NCBI GenBank assembly: GCA_022574315.1
Contig: JACZSH010000001.1
Coordinates: 1-37,621, forward strand
Direction of reading: 5' to 3'
DNA length: 37,621 bases
Source: Chloroflexota bacterium
GTDB lineage: Bacteria > Chloroflexota > Dehalococcoidia > Dehalococcoidales > RBG-16-60-22
Notes under the pieces: model-generated
What the model was told of the DNA's origin: nothing
What the model saw: the letters and a program-made list of their open reading frames with translations, nothing else
Database searches by the model: none
Position numbers and translations under genes: made by a program
Part shown: piece after piece, positions 17,050-25,201 of the stretch
Layout: each line of letters starts with the position of its first letter
How positions within the stretch are numbered: the stretch's first letter is position 1

Positions 17050-17292
17050 ATGTCCAGAAGGCAGGTAATGTTCACTTTTCCTCAGGAGCTGGTCACGGAG
17101 CCCCTTATCTTTGATTTGGGTCGGCAGTTCAATGTGGTGACCAGTATTCGCCGGGCCGATGTGTCGGAAAATAAGGGCTGGGTTGTTTTGGAATTGGAAG
17201 GAAACGAAGGAGATATCGAGCAGGGTCTGGCCTGGATATCCGGTAAAGGAGTCAGAGTCGACCCGGTTGATGGAGATATCGTCGAAGGCTAG
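17050..17292 (+). CDS. NIL-domain (ferredoxin-like fold) small protein
   Basis: The ATG at 17050 follows AGGGAGGGATAAG and is preferred to an in-frame ATG at 17020. The 80-residue protein, opening SRRQVMFTFPQELVTEPLIFDLGRQFNVVTSIRRADV and containing GWVVLELEGNEGDIEQGLAWISGKGV, matches the NIL domain, a small ACT-like fold found at the C-terminus of methionine ABC transporter ATPases (MetN) and as single proteins in methionine/homocysteine gene clusters of anaerobes. It may bind methionine or a related effector. It closes the sulfur operon. Confidence 0.82.
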   Translation: MSRRQVMFTFPQELVTEPLIFDLGRQFNVVTSIRRADVSENKGWVVLELEGNEGDIEQGLAWISGKGVRVDPVDGDIVEG

Positions 17293-17322
17293 TCGACTAT
17301 TTCACCCTGCCGTTACGCCTCG

Positions 17323-17356
17323 GCCGCCTGCTGGCGGCTTCAGCACCTGCTGAGCC
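17323..17356 (+). terminator. Two adjacent stem-loops after the sulfur operon
   Basis: GCCGCC-TGCT-GGCGGC (17323-17338) is a perfect six-pair hairpin. It is followed by GGCTTCAGC-ACCT-GCTGAGCC (17336-17356), which pairs with one bulged T; the two structures share three bases and would compete. No T-run follows, so this is at best a weak or Rho-assisted terminator. The same stretch also reads as a Pro/Glu-rich open frame leading into the next gene. Confidence 0.3.
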
Positions 17357-17405
17357 GGTCTCCCTGGAACCCGAACCGCCGGAATCCGATGTCGAACTTG
17401 AGCCG

Positions 17406-17654
17406 GTGTTACCGAAACCAGAACCGGAAGATGAAAGGATAACCCTGGCCAGCTTCATCCGTGAAGTTTTCGACGACTGGTTAACCAGGTCGGCCGGGAT
17501 TGTCTTTATCCTCATCGTAGCCCTGGTTATTTTCAATATTTTCTCGGACCTTCCGGAGATGTATCCATTCTTCGGGGTTTTTAATTTCTCAATGGTGCCG
17601 GTACTGTTCATCGTCGGCGGCATCATCTTTATTCTGGCTATCCTGAGGAGTTGA
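17406..17654 (+). CDS. Small two-helix membrane protein upstream of the cytochrome remnant
   Basis: The 82 residues from a GTG at 17406 begin with a proline- and acid-rich segment (LPKPEPEDERITL), then SFIREVFDDWLTR and two hydrophobic helices (about 30-46 and 58-80). The open frame continues upstream to 17271 with a similar Pro/Glu-rich composition but has no ATG, GTG or TTG before 17406 and no convincing ribosome site, so the 5' end may be broken or the start unusual. I do not recognise the family. It ends a few bases ahead of the degraded multiheme cytochrome and may have been its membrane partner. Given the decay next door, it could itself be non-functional. Confidence 0.5.
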   Translation: MLPKPEPEDERITLASFIREVFDDWLTRSAGIVFILIVALVIFNIFSDLPEMYPFFGVFNFSMVPVLFIVGGIIFILAILRS

Positions 17655-17658
17655 ATGA

Positions 17659-18144
17659 TTGCCCATGATAAGACGTCATAGAAGACACCGTGAAAAACTG
17701 CTTTTTCTCATGTTTGCCGGTGCCATCGGCGTCATGTTACTGGTCATCGGGGGTTACCAGCTCATCGAGTTTAGTGACTCCACCGCCTTTTACGGCACTC
17801 TCTGCTTACCCGGACTCTCCGCATTCACGGGTGCTCTGCTCTGAGTGTCATGTCGGCTCCGGGGTAGGTTACCTGGCCAGGTCTAAGCTAAATGGTATTC
17901 CGCAGGTTTTTGCCGTCACCACCCCCACCACCCGCTCCGTCCCCGGCTTCGGTTCCATCCCCGGCTCCGTCTCCCATGCCGGCCCTTGCCCCCTTGCCGG
18001 CAGCTACCCCGCTGGCAATACCCCATGAGCTGGAAGGGCGTGACGACCTGCCTGCTCTGTCATCAGAGCGGTAGCCAGGCGGTTCCCGATGACCGCACCG
18101 GACGGGGCAATGAAACCTGCGCTTCCTGCCATCAACCGGAATAG
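17659..18144 (+). pseudogene. Degraded NapC/NirT-like multiheme cytochrome c (at least three frame changes)
   Basis: Pieces of one cytochrome are spread over all three frames. Frame 1 (17659 on) gives a basic start and a membrane helix, RRHREKLLFLMFAGAIGVMLLVIGGYQLIEFSDSTAFYGTLC. Frame 2 (about 17800-17910) gives YPDSPHSRVLCSECHVGSGVGYLARSKLNG, a heme site of NapC/NirT type. Frame 0 (about 17910-18045) gives a long proline-rich stretch ending in HELEGRDD. Frame 1 again (about 18050-18144) gives CLLCH and CASCHQPE with two more heme sites and a TAG stop. The first heme site is lost: FYGTLC lacks the first Cys and the following CH and methionine segment. No single product could be made. Assembly error could explain one shift but hardly all of them. 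Confidence 0.7.
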
Positions 18145-18230
18145 CCGGGTGGTTCGGATGCCGTGTGTCCTGGCTTAATTAATAATTTAATGAGAATGGC
18201 ACCGCGGGGGTGGTTTGACGACCAATTATA

Positions 18231-18259
18231 TTGACACCGGGAATACCCTATGGTAGTAT
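18231..18259 (+). promoter_or_regulatory. Predicted promoter upstream of the ccm operon
   Basis: A perfect TTGACA (18231-18236) and TAGTAT (18254-18259) are separated by 17 bases. The start of transcription near 18266 would leave a leader of about 340 bases before ccmE. Between 18145 and 18603 I see no intact gene; short interrupted frames near 18403-18500 encode hydrophobic pieces (VGLLGGLLL) that may be a remnant of a membrane protein. No known riboswitch class was recognised in the leader. Confidence 0.55.
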
Positions 18260-18603
18260 GCAGTATAGAAAAACGGGTTCCTCATCGTGGTATTTGTTCC
18301 GGAAGTTGGGCGGTGTGAAGATAGCGGATGAACTTTAATAAGCATTGGCAAGATATTCAAACCTTGTGAAAACGTGATTCACGCCACTGGCGGAATGGGC
18401 TTATGGTTAAGACTATCTCTGATTTGCCTTACACCCGCGCCGGCCGCCGTGTGAAATAGTCGGGTTGCTGGGAGGGTTGCTGCTCTAGTTGCGGCTCTTG
18501 CCAGCGCTCTGGGTAAATAACTGCTCGCGGAATTGGCAAACCAGGCTACAACATCCAGTAACCGTCGTCGATAGCGGACAATAACGCGATTCTGGAGTAA
18601 ATA

Positions 18604-19005
18604 ATGCTAAAGAAAAAGAAATTTGTTATTGGCGGCATTATCATCTTCCTGGCCATAGGCTATCTTGGATTCATGAGCTTCCAGAGTTCGGCAACGTATT
18701 ACTATACGCTCACCGAGTTCGCTCAGCAAGGAGATTCCGTCAACGGCGAAAACGTTCGTGTCAAAGGCGATATTGCCTCCGGCTCCGTTGAAAAAGAACA
18801 GGCGGGACGCATCTTGAGGTTCATCCTGGTGGAAGGAACGGAAAGCATGCCGGTTTACTACCAGGGAGTTGTTCCGGATACGTTCAATGAAGATTTTGAA
18901 ATCGTGATTGAAGGTAAACTCGGTGCGGACGGCGTTTTTGAAGCCCATACCATTATGTCCAAGTGCCCCTCCAAGTATGAGTTTGAGCCGGAAGATAATG
19001 GTTAA
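18604..19005 (+). CDS. ccmE: Heme chaperone CcmE, cysteine (CxxxY) variant
   Basis: The 133-residue protein has an N-terminal membrane anchor (about 7-25) and an OB-fold domain outside the membrane (YYYTLTEFAQQGDSVNGENVRVKGDIASGSV, VYYQGVVPDTFNEDFEIVIEGKLGADGVFEAHTIMSKC). In the common CcmE, heme is bound covalently by a His in HxxxY; here the motif is C121-PSK-Y125. This Cys form is known from archaea and Desulfovibrio-type bacteria with a variant System I. CcmE receives heme from CcmC and passes it to the CcmF/H ligase. It is the first gene of the ccm operon and is followed by ccmF after 12 bases. Confidence 0.93.
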   Translation: MLKKKKFVIGGIIIFLAIGYLGFMSFQSSATYYYTLTEFAQQGDSVNGENVRVKGDIASGSVEKEQAGRILRFILVEGTESMPVYYQGVVPDTFNEDFEIVIEGKLGADGVFEAHTIMSKCPSKYEFEPEDNG

Positions 19006-19017
19006 AAAAGGAATAGT

Positions 19018-20979
19018 GTGGCAGATATAGGCTATATTTCGCTATTATTGGCGCTGGGCGCGGCAATATATTCAGTATTTGTTTACATATTGGGGATAAG
19101 AAAAAAACACCCTGCCCTGCTCCAAAGCGCTCGGAACGGCCTTATTGCCGTCGGTGGGCTGGTTTCTGTCTCGGTGATGGTGATGCTCATTGCCATACTC
19201 ACGCACAATTTCCAGATTGAATATGTCGCCTCCTATACCAGCCGTGACATGTCTCTGTCCTACCTGCTGAGCGCGCTATGGGCCGGAAATGATGGCTCAC
19301 TGCTTTTTTGGGCGTGGCTACTTTCTATCTTTGCGGTTATCGTCGTGCTCCAGAAGCGCGATGTCGGCAAAGAACTGGTGCCTTGCGCCGCCACGGTTAT
19401 CATGATTATCCAGATATTTTTCCTTATCCTGTTAGTTTCAATCTCAAATCCCTTTCAGGAACTCTCTTACCTTCCTGCTGAAGGCAGAGGTCTCAATCCA
19501 TTACTCGAAAATCCCGGCATGCTGTTCCACCCGCCCACCTTGCTCGCCGGCTACGTTGGTTTCACCATTCCTTTTGCTTTCGCCATGGCGGCGCTGCTCA
19601 CCCGCCGGTTAGGTGACGACTGGATTGTGGCCATCAGGCGCTGGACGCTGCTGGCCTGGCTCGTGCTGGGCGTTGGCAACCTGATTGGCGCCTGGTGGGC
19701 TTACGTTGAGCTCGGCTGGGGTGGTTACTGGGCCTGGGACCCCGTGGAGAGCGCCAGCCTGATGCCCTGGCTGGTCGCCACCGCTTTCCTGCACTCGATA
19801 ATGATGCAGCGAAGGCGCGGAATCCTCAAAATCTGGAATATGGTACTCATAATTATCACCTTCAACCTGACATTATTCGGCACTTTCCTCACCCGGAGCG
19901 GTGTTCTCGCCTCGGTGCATACCTTTTCTGACTACACTCTCGGGCCGTTCTTTCTCACCTTTATCGGCCTCTCCCTCTTCATCCCGCTCGGCTTGCTCTA
20001 CTATCGGAGTAACGAACTGCAGGGCGAAGCCGAGATGGAGTCGCTCGTTTCCCGGGAAAGCACCTTCCTCTTCAATAACCTGCTCCTGGTCGGCGCCGCT
20101 TTCGCCGTCTTTGTCGGCACCATTTTCCCGCTCGTCTCTGAGGCCGTGCGCGGCGTTAAAGTCACCGTCGGGCCCCCCTTCTTTAACCAGGTAAACGGGC
20201 CCATCTTCCTGGCCATCATTCTGCTCTCCGGTATCTGCACTCTCATCGGCTGGCGGCGGGCTTCAATCCGTAACCTGGTTCGTCATTTCCTCTGGCCTCT
20301 GGTCGCGGCGGTGGTTTTAGTGGTCGTGCTTCTCATCGCCGGTGTAACCAAGCTTTACGCTCTCATCGCCTTATCCATCAGCGCCTTCGTCTTCTTTACC
20401 ATCCTCTACGAATGGTTCCGGGGCACCCGGGCGCGCCACCGGGTGAGGGCGGAGAATTATTTCAAGGCATTCTGGGGACTGGTTATGAACAACCGGCCTC
20501 GCTATGGCGGCTATATCGTTCATATTGCTATCATCATCATCGCCGTCGGCGTTACCGGCTCTTCCCTCTACGGGACCGAAAAAGAGGTAACCATCGTTCC
20601 CGGTGAGTCTATGACCATCAACGACTATACCCTCACCTTTCAAAACATTGATAGCTATGAAACCGAAAGTAAAACCACCGTTACCGCCACCCTCACCGTT
20701 GAAAACAACGGCCGGTTGCTCGGTAAACTGACCCCGGAAAAATATTTCCATCGCAGTTATGACCAGGCCGTAACCGAAGTCGCTATCCGCAGCACCCTCG
20801 TCGAAGACCTCTATGTTATTCTTATCGGCTGGGAAGATGATGGCACCACCTCTTTTAAAGTAATGGTTACTCCACTGGTCAGCTGGATATGGATTGGCGG
20901 AATAGTCTTCACCGCCGGAGGGTTGATCGCCTTCTGGCCGGAGAGGAGAAAGACGCCGTCTAGGAGTAAGTTGGGGTAA
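19018..20979 (+). CDS. ccmF: Cytochrome c heme ligase subunit CcmF
   Basis: The 653-residue polytopic membrane protein starts at GTG with AAGGA ahead. It carries the tryptophan-rich heme-handling loop GGYWAWDPVESASLMPWL and the conserved histidines expected of CcmF: NPGMLFHPPTLLAGYVG, AFLHSIMMQRRRG, SGVLASVHTFSDY and, near the end of the core, GGYIVHIAIIIIAVG. About 14 membrane helices can be drawn. CcmF takes heme from CcmE and joins it to the CxxCH cysteines of apocytochromes. All four expected His are present, in contrast to the CcmC in this operon. Length agrees with the family (about 640-660). Confidence 0.96.
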   Translation: MADIGYISLLLALGAAIYSVFVYILGIRKKHPALLQSARNGLIAVGGLVSVSVMVMLIAILTHNFQIEYVASYTSRDMSLSYLLSALWAGNDGSLLFWAWLLSIFAVIVVLQKRDVGKELVPCAATVIMIIQIFFLILLVSISNPFQELSYLPAEGRGLNPLLENPGMLFHPPTLLAGYVGFTIPFAFAMAALLTRRLGDDWIVAIRRWTLLAWLVLGVGNLIGAWWAYVELGWGGYWAWDPVESASLMPWLVATAFLHSIMMQRRRGILKIWNMVLIIITFNLTLFGTFLTRSGVLASVHTFSDYTLGPFFLTFIGLSLFIPLGLLYYRSNELQGEAEMESLVSRESTFLFNNLLLVGAAFAVFVGTIFPLVSEAVRGVKVTVGPPFFNQVNGPIFLAIILLSGICTLIGWRRASIRNLVRHFLWPLVAAVVLVVVLLIAGVTKLYALIALSISAFVFFTILYEWFRGTRARHRVRAENYFKAFWGLVMNNRPRYGGYIVHIAIIIIAVGVTGSSLYGTEKEVTIVPGESMTINDYTLTFQNIDSYETESKTTVTATLTVENNGRLLGKLTPEKYFHRSYDQAVTEVAIRSTLVEDLYVILIGWEDDGTTSFKVMVTPLVSWIWIGGIVFTAGGLIAFWPERRKTPSRSKLG

Positions 20980-20993
20980 GCGAGGCATAAACC

Positions 20994-21482
20994 ATGAAAA
21001 TAAGAGGCATGTTAAGCACCTTGCTGCTCGTTCTGTTCGTTGCCTTTCTCCCCGCCCGGGCCAGCGCGGCAACGGTAGGCGATATCGCTTCTCAGCTTAT
21101 TTGCCAGTGTGGCTGTACCCTGGTTCTCAATAACTGTACTCATGAGGAATGCCATTCCCGGGAAAACATGACCAACCTGGTTGCGCAGCAACTGTCTCAG
21201 GGACAATCGGATGAGCAGATTATCCAACTCTTCGTTACCCAGTACGGCGAGCAGGTGCTGTCGTCACCCCCCAAGAGAGGATTCAATCTGACGGCCTGGA
21301 TTTTACCCTTTGCCGCCATTCTGGTGGGCGGTGGAGTCATCTATTTCCTGATCAGGAGATGGGTGAGAACAGGCCAATACTCCACGGTAGCGGTGGACAC
21401 CGAAAGCGATGCCGCCGACGATGAATACGAACGCAAACTTGAAGAAGAACTGAAGTCCTTTTCCGAAGGGAGTTTCCGATGA
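20994..21482 (+). CDS. ccmH: CcmH-like apocytochrome thiol protein with altered cysteine motif
   Basis: The 162-residue protein has a signal peptide (about 1-25, ending ARASA), a CcmH domain and a membrane helix (about 101-120). The usual LRCxxC motif is replaced by SQLICQCGCTLVLNNCTHEEC, with five cysteines at about 37, 39, 41, 48 and 53. The rest follows the family: LVAQQLSQGQSDEQIIQLFVTQYGEQVLSSPPKRGFNLTAWILP. CcmH normally reduces or holds the CxxCH cysteines of apocytochromes for CcmF. The extra cysteines could bind a metal or change the thiol chemistry. Its end overlaps the next gene (ATGA). Confidence 0.88.
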   Translation: MKIRGMLSTLLLVLFVAFLPARASAATVGDIASQLICQCGCTLVLNNCTHEECHSRENMTNLVAQQLSQGQSDEQIIQLFVTQYGEQVLSSPPKRGFNLTAWILPFAAILVGGGVIYFLIRRWVRTGQYSTVAVDTESDAADDEYERKLEEELKSFSEGSFR

Positions 21483-21913
21483 CCGTTTTTATCGTTTTAG
21501 TATTGACGGTGGCCGCCTTTGCCTTTATCGTTTATCCCTTTTTCAAACGGAAGTTTGGCATCGTAGATACGCCCCGGGACACCGAACTGCAGGAACTGCA
21601 CTCCCGCCGCGATACTACTTACTCCATGCTTAAAGAACTGGAGTTTGATTACCAGTCGGGCATCCTGACCGAGGAAGACTACCGGGAACTGGAGAAAAGA
21701 TATAAAAGAAAAGGGATATCGATTCTGAAAAACATTGACCAGTTGGGTGAAGGGGCCGACCTGGATGACGATATCGAAGCACAGATAAAGAAAATGCGCC
21801 GGCCGGAAAGCGAGGCACGCTTCTGCCCGCAGTGCGGGGAGAAATACCGGGCAGGCGACCGCTTTTGCACCCACTGTGGCACACGTCTGAATGGGAAGGA
21901 AGATAGTGTTTAA
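21479..21913 (+). CDS. Membrane-anchored CcmI-like protein with zinc ribbon
   Basis: The 144-residue protein has one N-terminal membrane helix (about 2-20), a short coiled-coil region with the CcmI-type phrase MLKELEFDYQSGILTEEDYRELEKRYK (about 47-75), and a C-terminal zinc ribbon, FCPQCGEKYRAGDRFCTHCGTRL. It overlaps ccmH by four bases. CcmI proteins chaperone apocytochromes, so a structural role in the ligase complex is plausible, but the zinc ribbon faces the cytoplasm or an unknown partner. Proteins with this layout occur in ccm operons of Chloroflexota and other anaerobes; the function is unproven. Confidence 0.75.
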   Translation: MTVFIVLVLTVAAFAFIVYPFFKRKFGIVDTPRDTELQELHSRRDTTYSMLKELEFDYQSGILTEEDYRELEKRYKRKGISILKNIDQLGEGADLDDDIEAQIKKMRRPESEARFCPQCGEKYRAGDRFCTHCGTRLNGKEDSV

Positions 21914-23078
21914 ACGGATTATGTTATTCATGGCCGTACTGAGCCTGAGCCTTGGTATCACCGCTCCGGCCATGGCCGCCGAAGATGGAAACGGCGTCAT
22001 TGAAGGCCGGTTAATTAACCGCACTGAGGGCGGCAGCAGCGTTGTCGACCAGGACATTGAATTAAAAATCTACCGGAATGACTCGGAAGCTGACTCTTCC
22101 TCGACCTCGACCGATGAGGAAGGTAAATTTGTTTTTGACGGCCTGTCCACCGAAAGGGAGTACAGCTACGAACTGACCGTAAACTACCAGGAAGCCGACT
22201 ATCAAAGTGACCGGCTTTATTTTCTGGGTGGGGAGACCAGCCTGCCCGTAGAGATAGAAGTCTATGATTCCACCACCAGCCCGGACGCCATCAAAATACA
22301 GCAGGCGCATACCGTCATCTATACTGACCCGGAAACCCTGTGGGTGGAAGAGTTTTTCCTCTTTATTAACCAATCTGACCGCACCTATATCGGTACGGAA
22401 GGTACCCTCGGCCCGGGAATCAGGCAGACACTCCAGTTTTCTTTGCCGGAGAATGCCCTGGAACTGCAGCCGGCCGGTGAACTGATGCAGTGCTGCGTTT
22501 ATGGTACCGAGACCGGTTTTGTCGATAGCATGCCCTTTTTCCCCGGGGGCAAAGAGATTTCCTATGCTTATAAGATTGAGTACGGCCCCAAGGTACATAC
22601 CTTCTCCTGGAAGGTGAACTACCCGGTGGCCAAATACGACCTTCTGGTTCAGGGCACGGACAGCGTCATCAGCAGTGACTGGCTCACGCCTGACCAGCCC
22701 ATGGATATCAGCGGCGTTTTGTTTAACCATGTCTATGGTGAAGGGTTTACCCTGGGCGATACCGTAGTTTTTGAGATTTCTGGCTTGCCAGAGGTTGACA
22801 ATCAGAATATAATCTTATGGGTTGTCCTGACGGTAGTGGCACTCGGTTTCGGCTTTGGCTTCGTCCTCTTTCGCCGAAACAAGAAAGTTCAGCCCGTCCG
22901 GGTAGGAAACAACCTGGAGCAGCAGAAACAGAAACTGCTGGTCGAGATTGCCCGATTAGACGACACTTTCGAAAGTGGCAGCATGAGCCAGAAGGCATAT
23001 AATAAAATGCGAGCCGAAAAGAAAGCGAAGCTCCTCTCGTTGATGCAAAGGGCAAAAGGTAAGAGTGGCAACAGGTAA
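21906..23078 (+). CDS. Secreted/anchored protein of the ccm operon with carboxypeptidase-regulatory-like domain, function unknown
   Basis: I chose the GTG at 21906, which has GGAAGGA about five bases upstream; an ATG at 21891 is also in frame. The 390-residue protein has a signal peptide (ending APAMA), a beta-rich domain of the carboxypeptidase-regulatory type (VIEGRLINRTEGGSSVVDQDIELKIY, EEGKFVFDGL), a second extracytoplasmic part with adjacent cysteines (LMQCCVYG), a membrane helix (about residues 295-315) and a cytoplasmic tail with a coiled coil (LLVEIARLDDTFESGSMSQKAYNKMRAEKK). The tail echoes the preceding CcmI-like protein. It is locked between ccm genes with overlaps on both sides, so a part in heme or apocytochrome handling is likely, but no reaction can be named. 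Confidence 0.7.
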   Translation: MFKRIMLFMAVLSLSLGITAPAMAAEDGNGVIEGRLINRTEGGSSVVDQDIELKIYRNDSEADSSSTSTDEEGKFVFDGLSTEREYSYELTVNYQEADYQSDRLYFLGGETSLPVEIEVYDSTTSPDAIKIQQAHTVIYTDPETLWVEEFFLFINQSDRTYIGTEGTLGPGIRQTLQFSLPENALELQPAGELMQCCVYGTETGFVDSMPFFPGGKEISYAYKIEYGPKVHTFSWKVNYPVAKYDLLVQGTDSVISSDWLTPDQPMDISGVLFNHVYGEGFTLGDTVVFEISGLPEVDNQNIILWVVLTVVALGFGFGFVLFRRNKKVQPVRVGNNLEQQKQKLLVEIARLDDTFESGSMSQKAYNKMRAEKKAKLLSLMQRAKGKSGNR

Positions 23079-23818
23079 TGGAAGAATCCGGTTCGGCTTC
23101 CCCATCCCGGGCAATCACTGTCCATGGACTTACCAAGTCTTTCGGTAATCACCATGCTTTAAAAGGAATAGACTTTGAGGTAAGCCGGGGAGAGTCGGTC
23201 GTTATCTTTGGACCTAACGGAGCCGGCAAGACTACCCTGATAAAGATTCTGGCCACTATCATGAACCCGTCTTCCGGACGGATATTGGTCGATAACCTGG
23301 ACCTCAAAGACCATGCCATAAAGATTCGCCGCTCGATTGGTATCGTCACCCACCAGACGTTTCTTTACGGGAACCTCACCGCCCGCGAAAACCTGGAATT
23401 CTACGCCCGTATGTATGACGTGCCCGACCGTCAAAAGCGCATTCGAGAACTGGTGGCACTGGTCGGTATGGCCCACCGCCTCAACGACCGCGTGGGCACC
23501 TTTTCCCGGGGTATGCAGCAGAGACTCTCTATTGCCCGTGCCCTGCTCCACAGGCCATCCCTGATGCTGCTTGATGAGCCGGAGACGGGCCTTGACCAGG
23601 AAGCCAACGCCATGCTCTGGGAAGCCCTGCGCAGCGGCGAAACCGGGACCACTCCCACCATTATTCTTACCACCCACAGCCTGGAGCGCGGACTGGAACA
23701 GTGTAGCCGGCTTCTTATTCTGGTGCAGGGACAAATCACCTTTGAAGGGTCAAAACAAGCCCTGAAACTGGACGACCTGAAGAGGCTTTACCGGCATCAC
23801 ACTGGAGTGAATGCGTGA
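23078..23818 (+). CDS. ccmA: Heme exporter ABC ATPase CcmA
   Basis: The 246-residue ATPase has Walker A GPNGAGKT (45-52), the signature FSRGMQQRLSIARAL, Walker B LMLLDEPETGLD and a switch His in TTHSLERGLEQC. Its ATG shares one base with the preceding stop codon. With CcmB and CcmC it uses ATP to release heme-loaded CcmE from CcmC. The family assignment within ABC proteins rests on the neighbours and on the short single-domain length. Confidence 0.93.
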   Translation: MEESGSASPSRAITVHGLTKSFGNHHALKGIDFEVSRGESVVIFGPNGAGKTTLIKILATIMNPSSGRILVDNLDLKDHAIKIRRSIGIVTHQTFLYGNLTARENLEFYARMYDVPDRQKRIRELVALVGMAHRLNDRVGTFSRGMQQRLSIARALLHRPSLMLLDEPETGLDQEANAMLWEALRSGETGTTPTIILTTHSLERGLEQCSRLLILVQGQITFEGSKQALKLDDLKRLYRHHTGVNA

Positions 23819-24486
23819 AATACTGGCAGAAAATCATGACCGTCACCTGGAAAGACACCATCGCTGAGATGCGCACCCGGGAAATTATCTCCTCAGTGCT
23901 CGTTTTTACTCTCCTGGTAATCGTGATTTTCAACTTTGCTTTCGGGACCAACCAGACAACTTTAAATTTGGTAGCCCCGGGTATCCTCTGGGTTACTTTC
24001 ACCTTCGCCGGCGTTCTTAGCCTCAACCGGGCCTTTGTCCCCGAAAAAGAGCAGGGTTGTCTTGAAGGCTTGATGGCCTGCCCGGTTAGTCGGGAGGTTA
24101 TCTATGTCGGTAAAATGCTGGCCAGTCTGCTCTTCATGCTCATTATTGAAGCCATTGCTCTGCCCATCTTCGCCTTTCTCTTTAATTTGCCCGTCCTGTC
24201 TCTGCAAATAATCGTCATCACGGTACTGACTACCATCGGATTTGTCACCGTCGGCACTCTCTTCTCGGCTCTGGCGGTGAATACCAAGGCGCGAGAGATG
24301 ATACTGCCCATCCTTTTCCTGCCCGTGGTCATCCCCATTATTATTAGTGCCGTGCTGGCCACCGGGACGGCGCTGGCCGGCGGCTCATGGAGTGAACTGG
24401 CTTCCTCGCTTCAAATTATCGCTGTCTTTGATGTAATATTTCTGGTAGTATCGTTTCTGGTTTTTCCCTATGTCATCGAAGAGTAG
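23815..24486 (+). CDS. ccmB: Heme exporter membrane subunit CcmB
   Basis: The 223-residue protein starts at GTG inside the ccmA stop (GTGA). It has about six membrane helices and CcmB phrases: WKDTIAEMRTREIISSVLVFTLLVIVIFNFAF, WVTFTFAGVLSLNRAFVPEKEQGCLEGLMACPVSREVIYVGKM and ILPILFLPVVIPIIISAV. It is the permease partner of CcmA. It is complete and of usual length. Confidence 0.93.
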   Translation: MKYWQKIMTVTWKDTIAEMRTREIISSVLVFTLLVIVIFNFAFGTNQTTLNLVAPGILWVTFTFAGVLSLNRAFVPEKEQGCLEGLMACPVSREVIYVGKMLASLLFMLIIEAIALPIFAFLFNLPVLSLQIIVITVLTTIGFVTVGTLFSALAVNTKAREMILPILFLPVVIPIIISAVLATGTALAGGSWSELASSLQIIAVFDVIFLVVSFLVFPYVIEE

Positions 24487-24511
24487 TCATGCCCGAAAAG
24501 GAGGATGAATT

Positions 24512-25171
24512 ATGCTCAGAAAATTGTTAGTATGGCTCGGTGTGACCCTGATGGTGTTTTCCTTGTTCCTCGTCTTCGTTTACGTTCCCACGGAGAGGAC
24601 CATGGGTATCGTGCAGAAAATCTTTTACCTCATGGTGCCGATGGGCTGGTTGGCAATACTCTCCTTCCTCATTATTTTCGTCGGCAGTATCTTCTACCTC
24701 GCTAAGAAGAGCCGCCGGTGGGACAACCTTGCTTTCTGCGGGGCTGAAACGGGGCTGGTCTTTACCACTCTGGCTTTGATTATAGGGTCTATCTGGGCAA
24801 AACCCATCTGGGGAGTCTGGTGGACCTGGGAACCTCGCTTAACCGCTACCCTGGTTCTCTGGTTGATTTACATCGCTTATTTTATGGTGCGCTCTTTTGC
24901 CTCGGAAGAATACCGGGGGGCAACCTTTGCCGCCGTCGTTGGCATTGTCGGCTTCGTTGACATCCCCATCATTATCCTGTCCACCACCCTCTGGCGGGGG
25001 ATGCATCCCGGGCCGATTATTTTTCAGGGCGGACTGGAACCTGCCATGCTCTTCACCTTGCTGGTCAGCCTGGCGGCCTTTACCGTTTTATATGTTCTTA
25101 TCCTTACCCAGCGTGTTTCACTGAGAAATGACCAGATGGAATTAGCCAGATTGAAGGAACTATACCATTAA
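24512..25171 (+). CDS. ccmC: Heme handling protein CcmC with Met in place of the first ligand His
   Basis: The 219-residue, six-helix membrane protein carries the tryptophan-rich loop WGVWWTWEPRLT (about 100-111) and, at the second ligand position, H165 in LWRGMHPGP. The first heme-ligand His of CcmC (YxHVP in family members) is replaced by Met: KIFYLMVPMGW, M41. CcmC loads heme on to CcmE using two axial histidines, so a His/Met pair would change heme affinity and redox behaviour. The change coincides with a Cys-type CcmE in the same operon. A strong AAAAGGAGGATG ribosome site precedes the ATG. The protein is otherwise complete. Confidence 0.93.
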   Translation: MLRKLLVWLGVTLMVFSLFLVFVYVPTERTMGIVQKIFYLMVPMGWLAILSFLIIFVGSIFYLAKKSRRWDNLAFCGAETGLVFTTLALIIGSIWAKPIWGVWWTWEPRLTATLVLWLIYIAYFMVRSFASEEYRGATFAAVVGIVGFVDIPIIILSTTLWRGMHPGPIIFQGGLEPAMLFTLLVSLAAFTVLYVLILTQRVSLRNDQMELARLKELYH

Positions 25172-25201
25172 CCGGTAATACTTGAAAGGAGAAGTATCGT
25201 T

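Noticed and set aside
18260..18603. Cobalamin riboswitch in the ccm leader, suggested by GCCACTG at 18383
   Set aside because: The other conserved blocks of the class are missing in order and spacing, and ccm genes are not usual targets.
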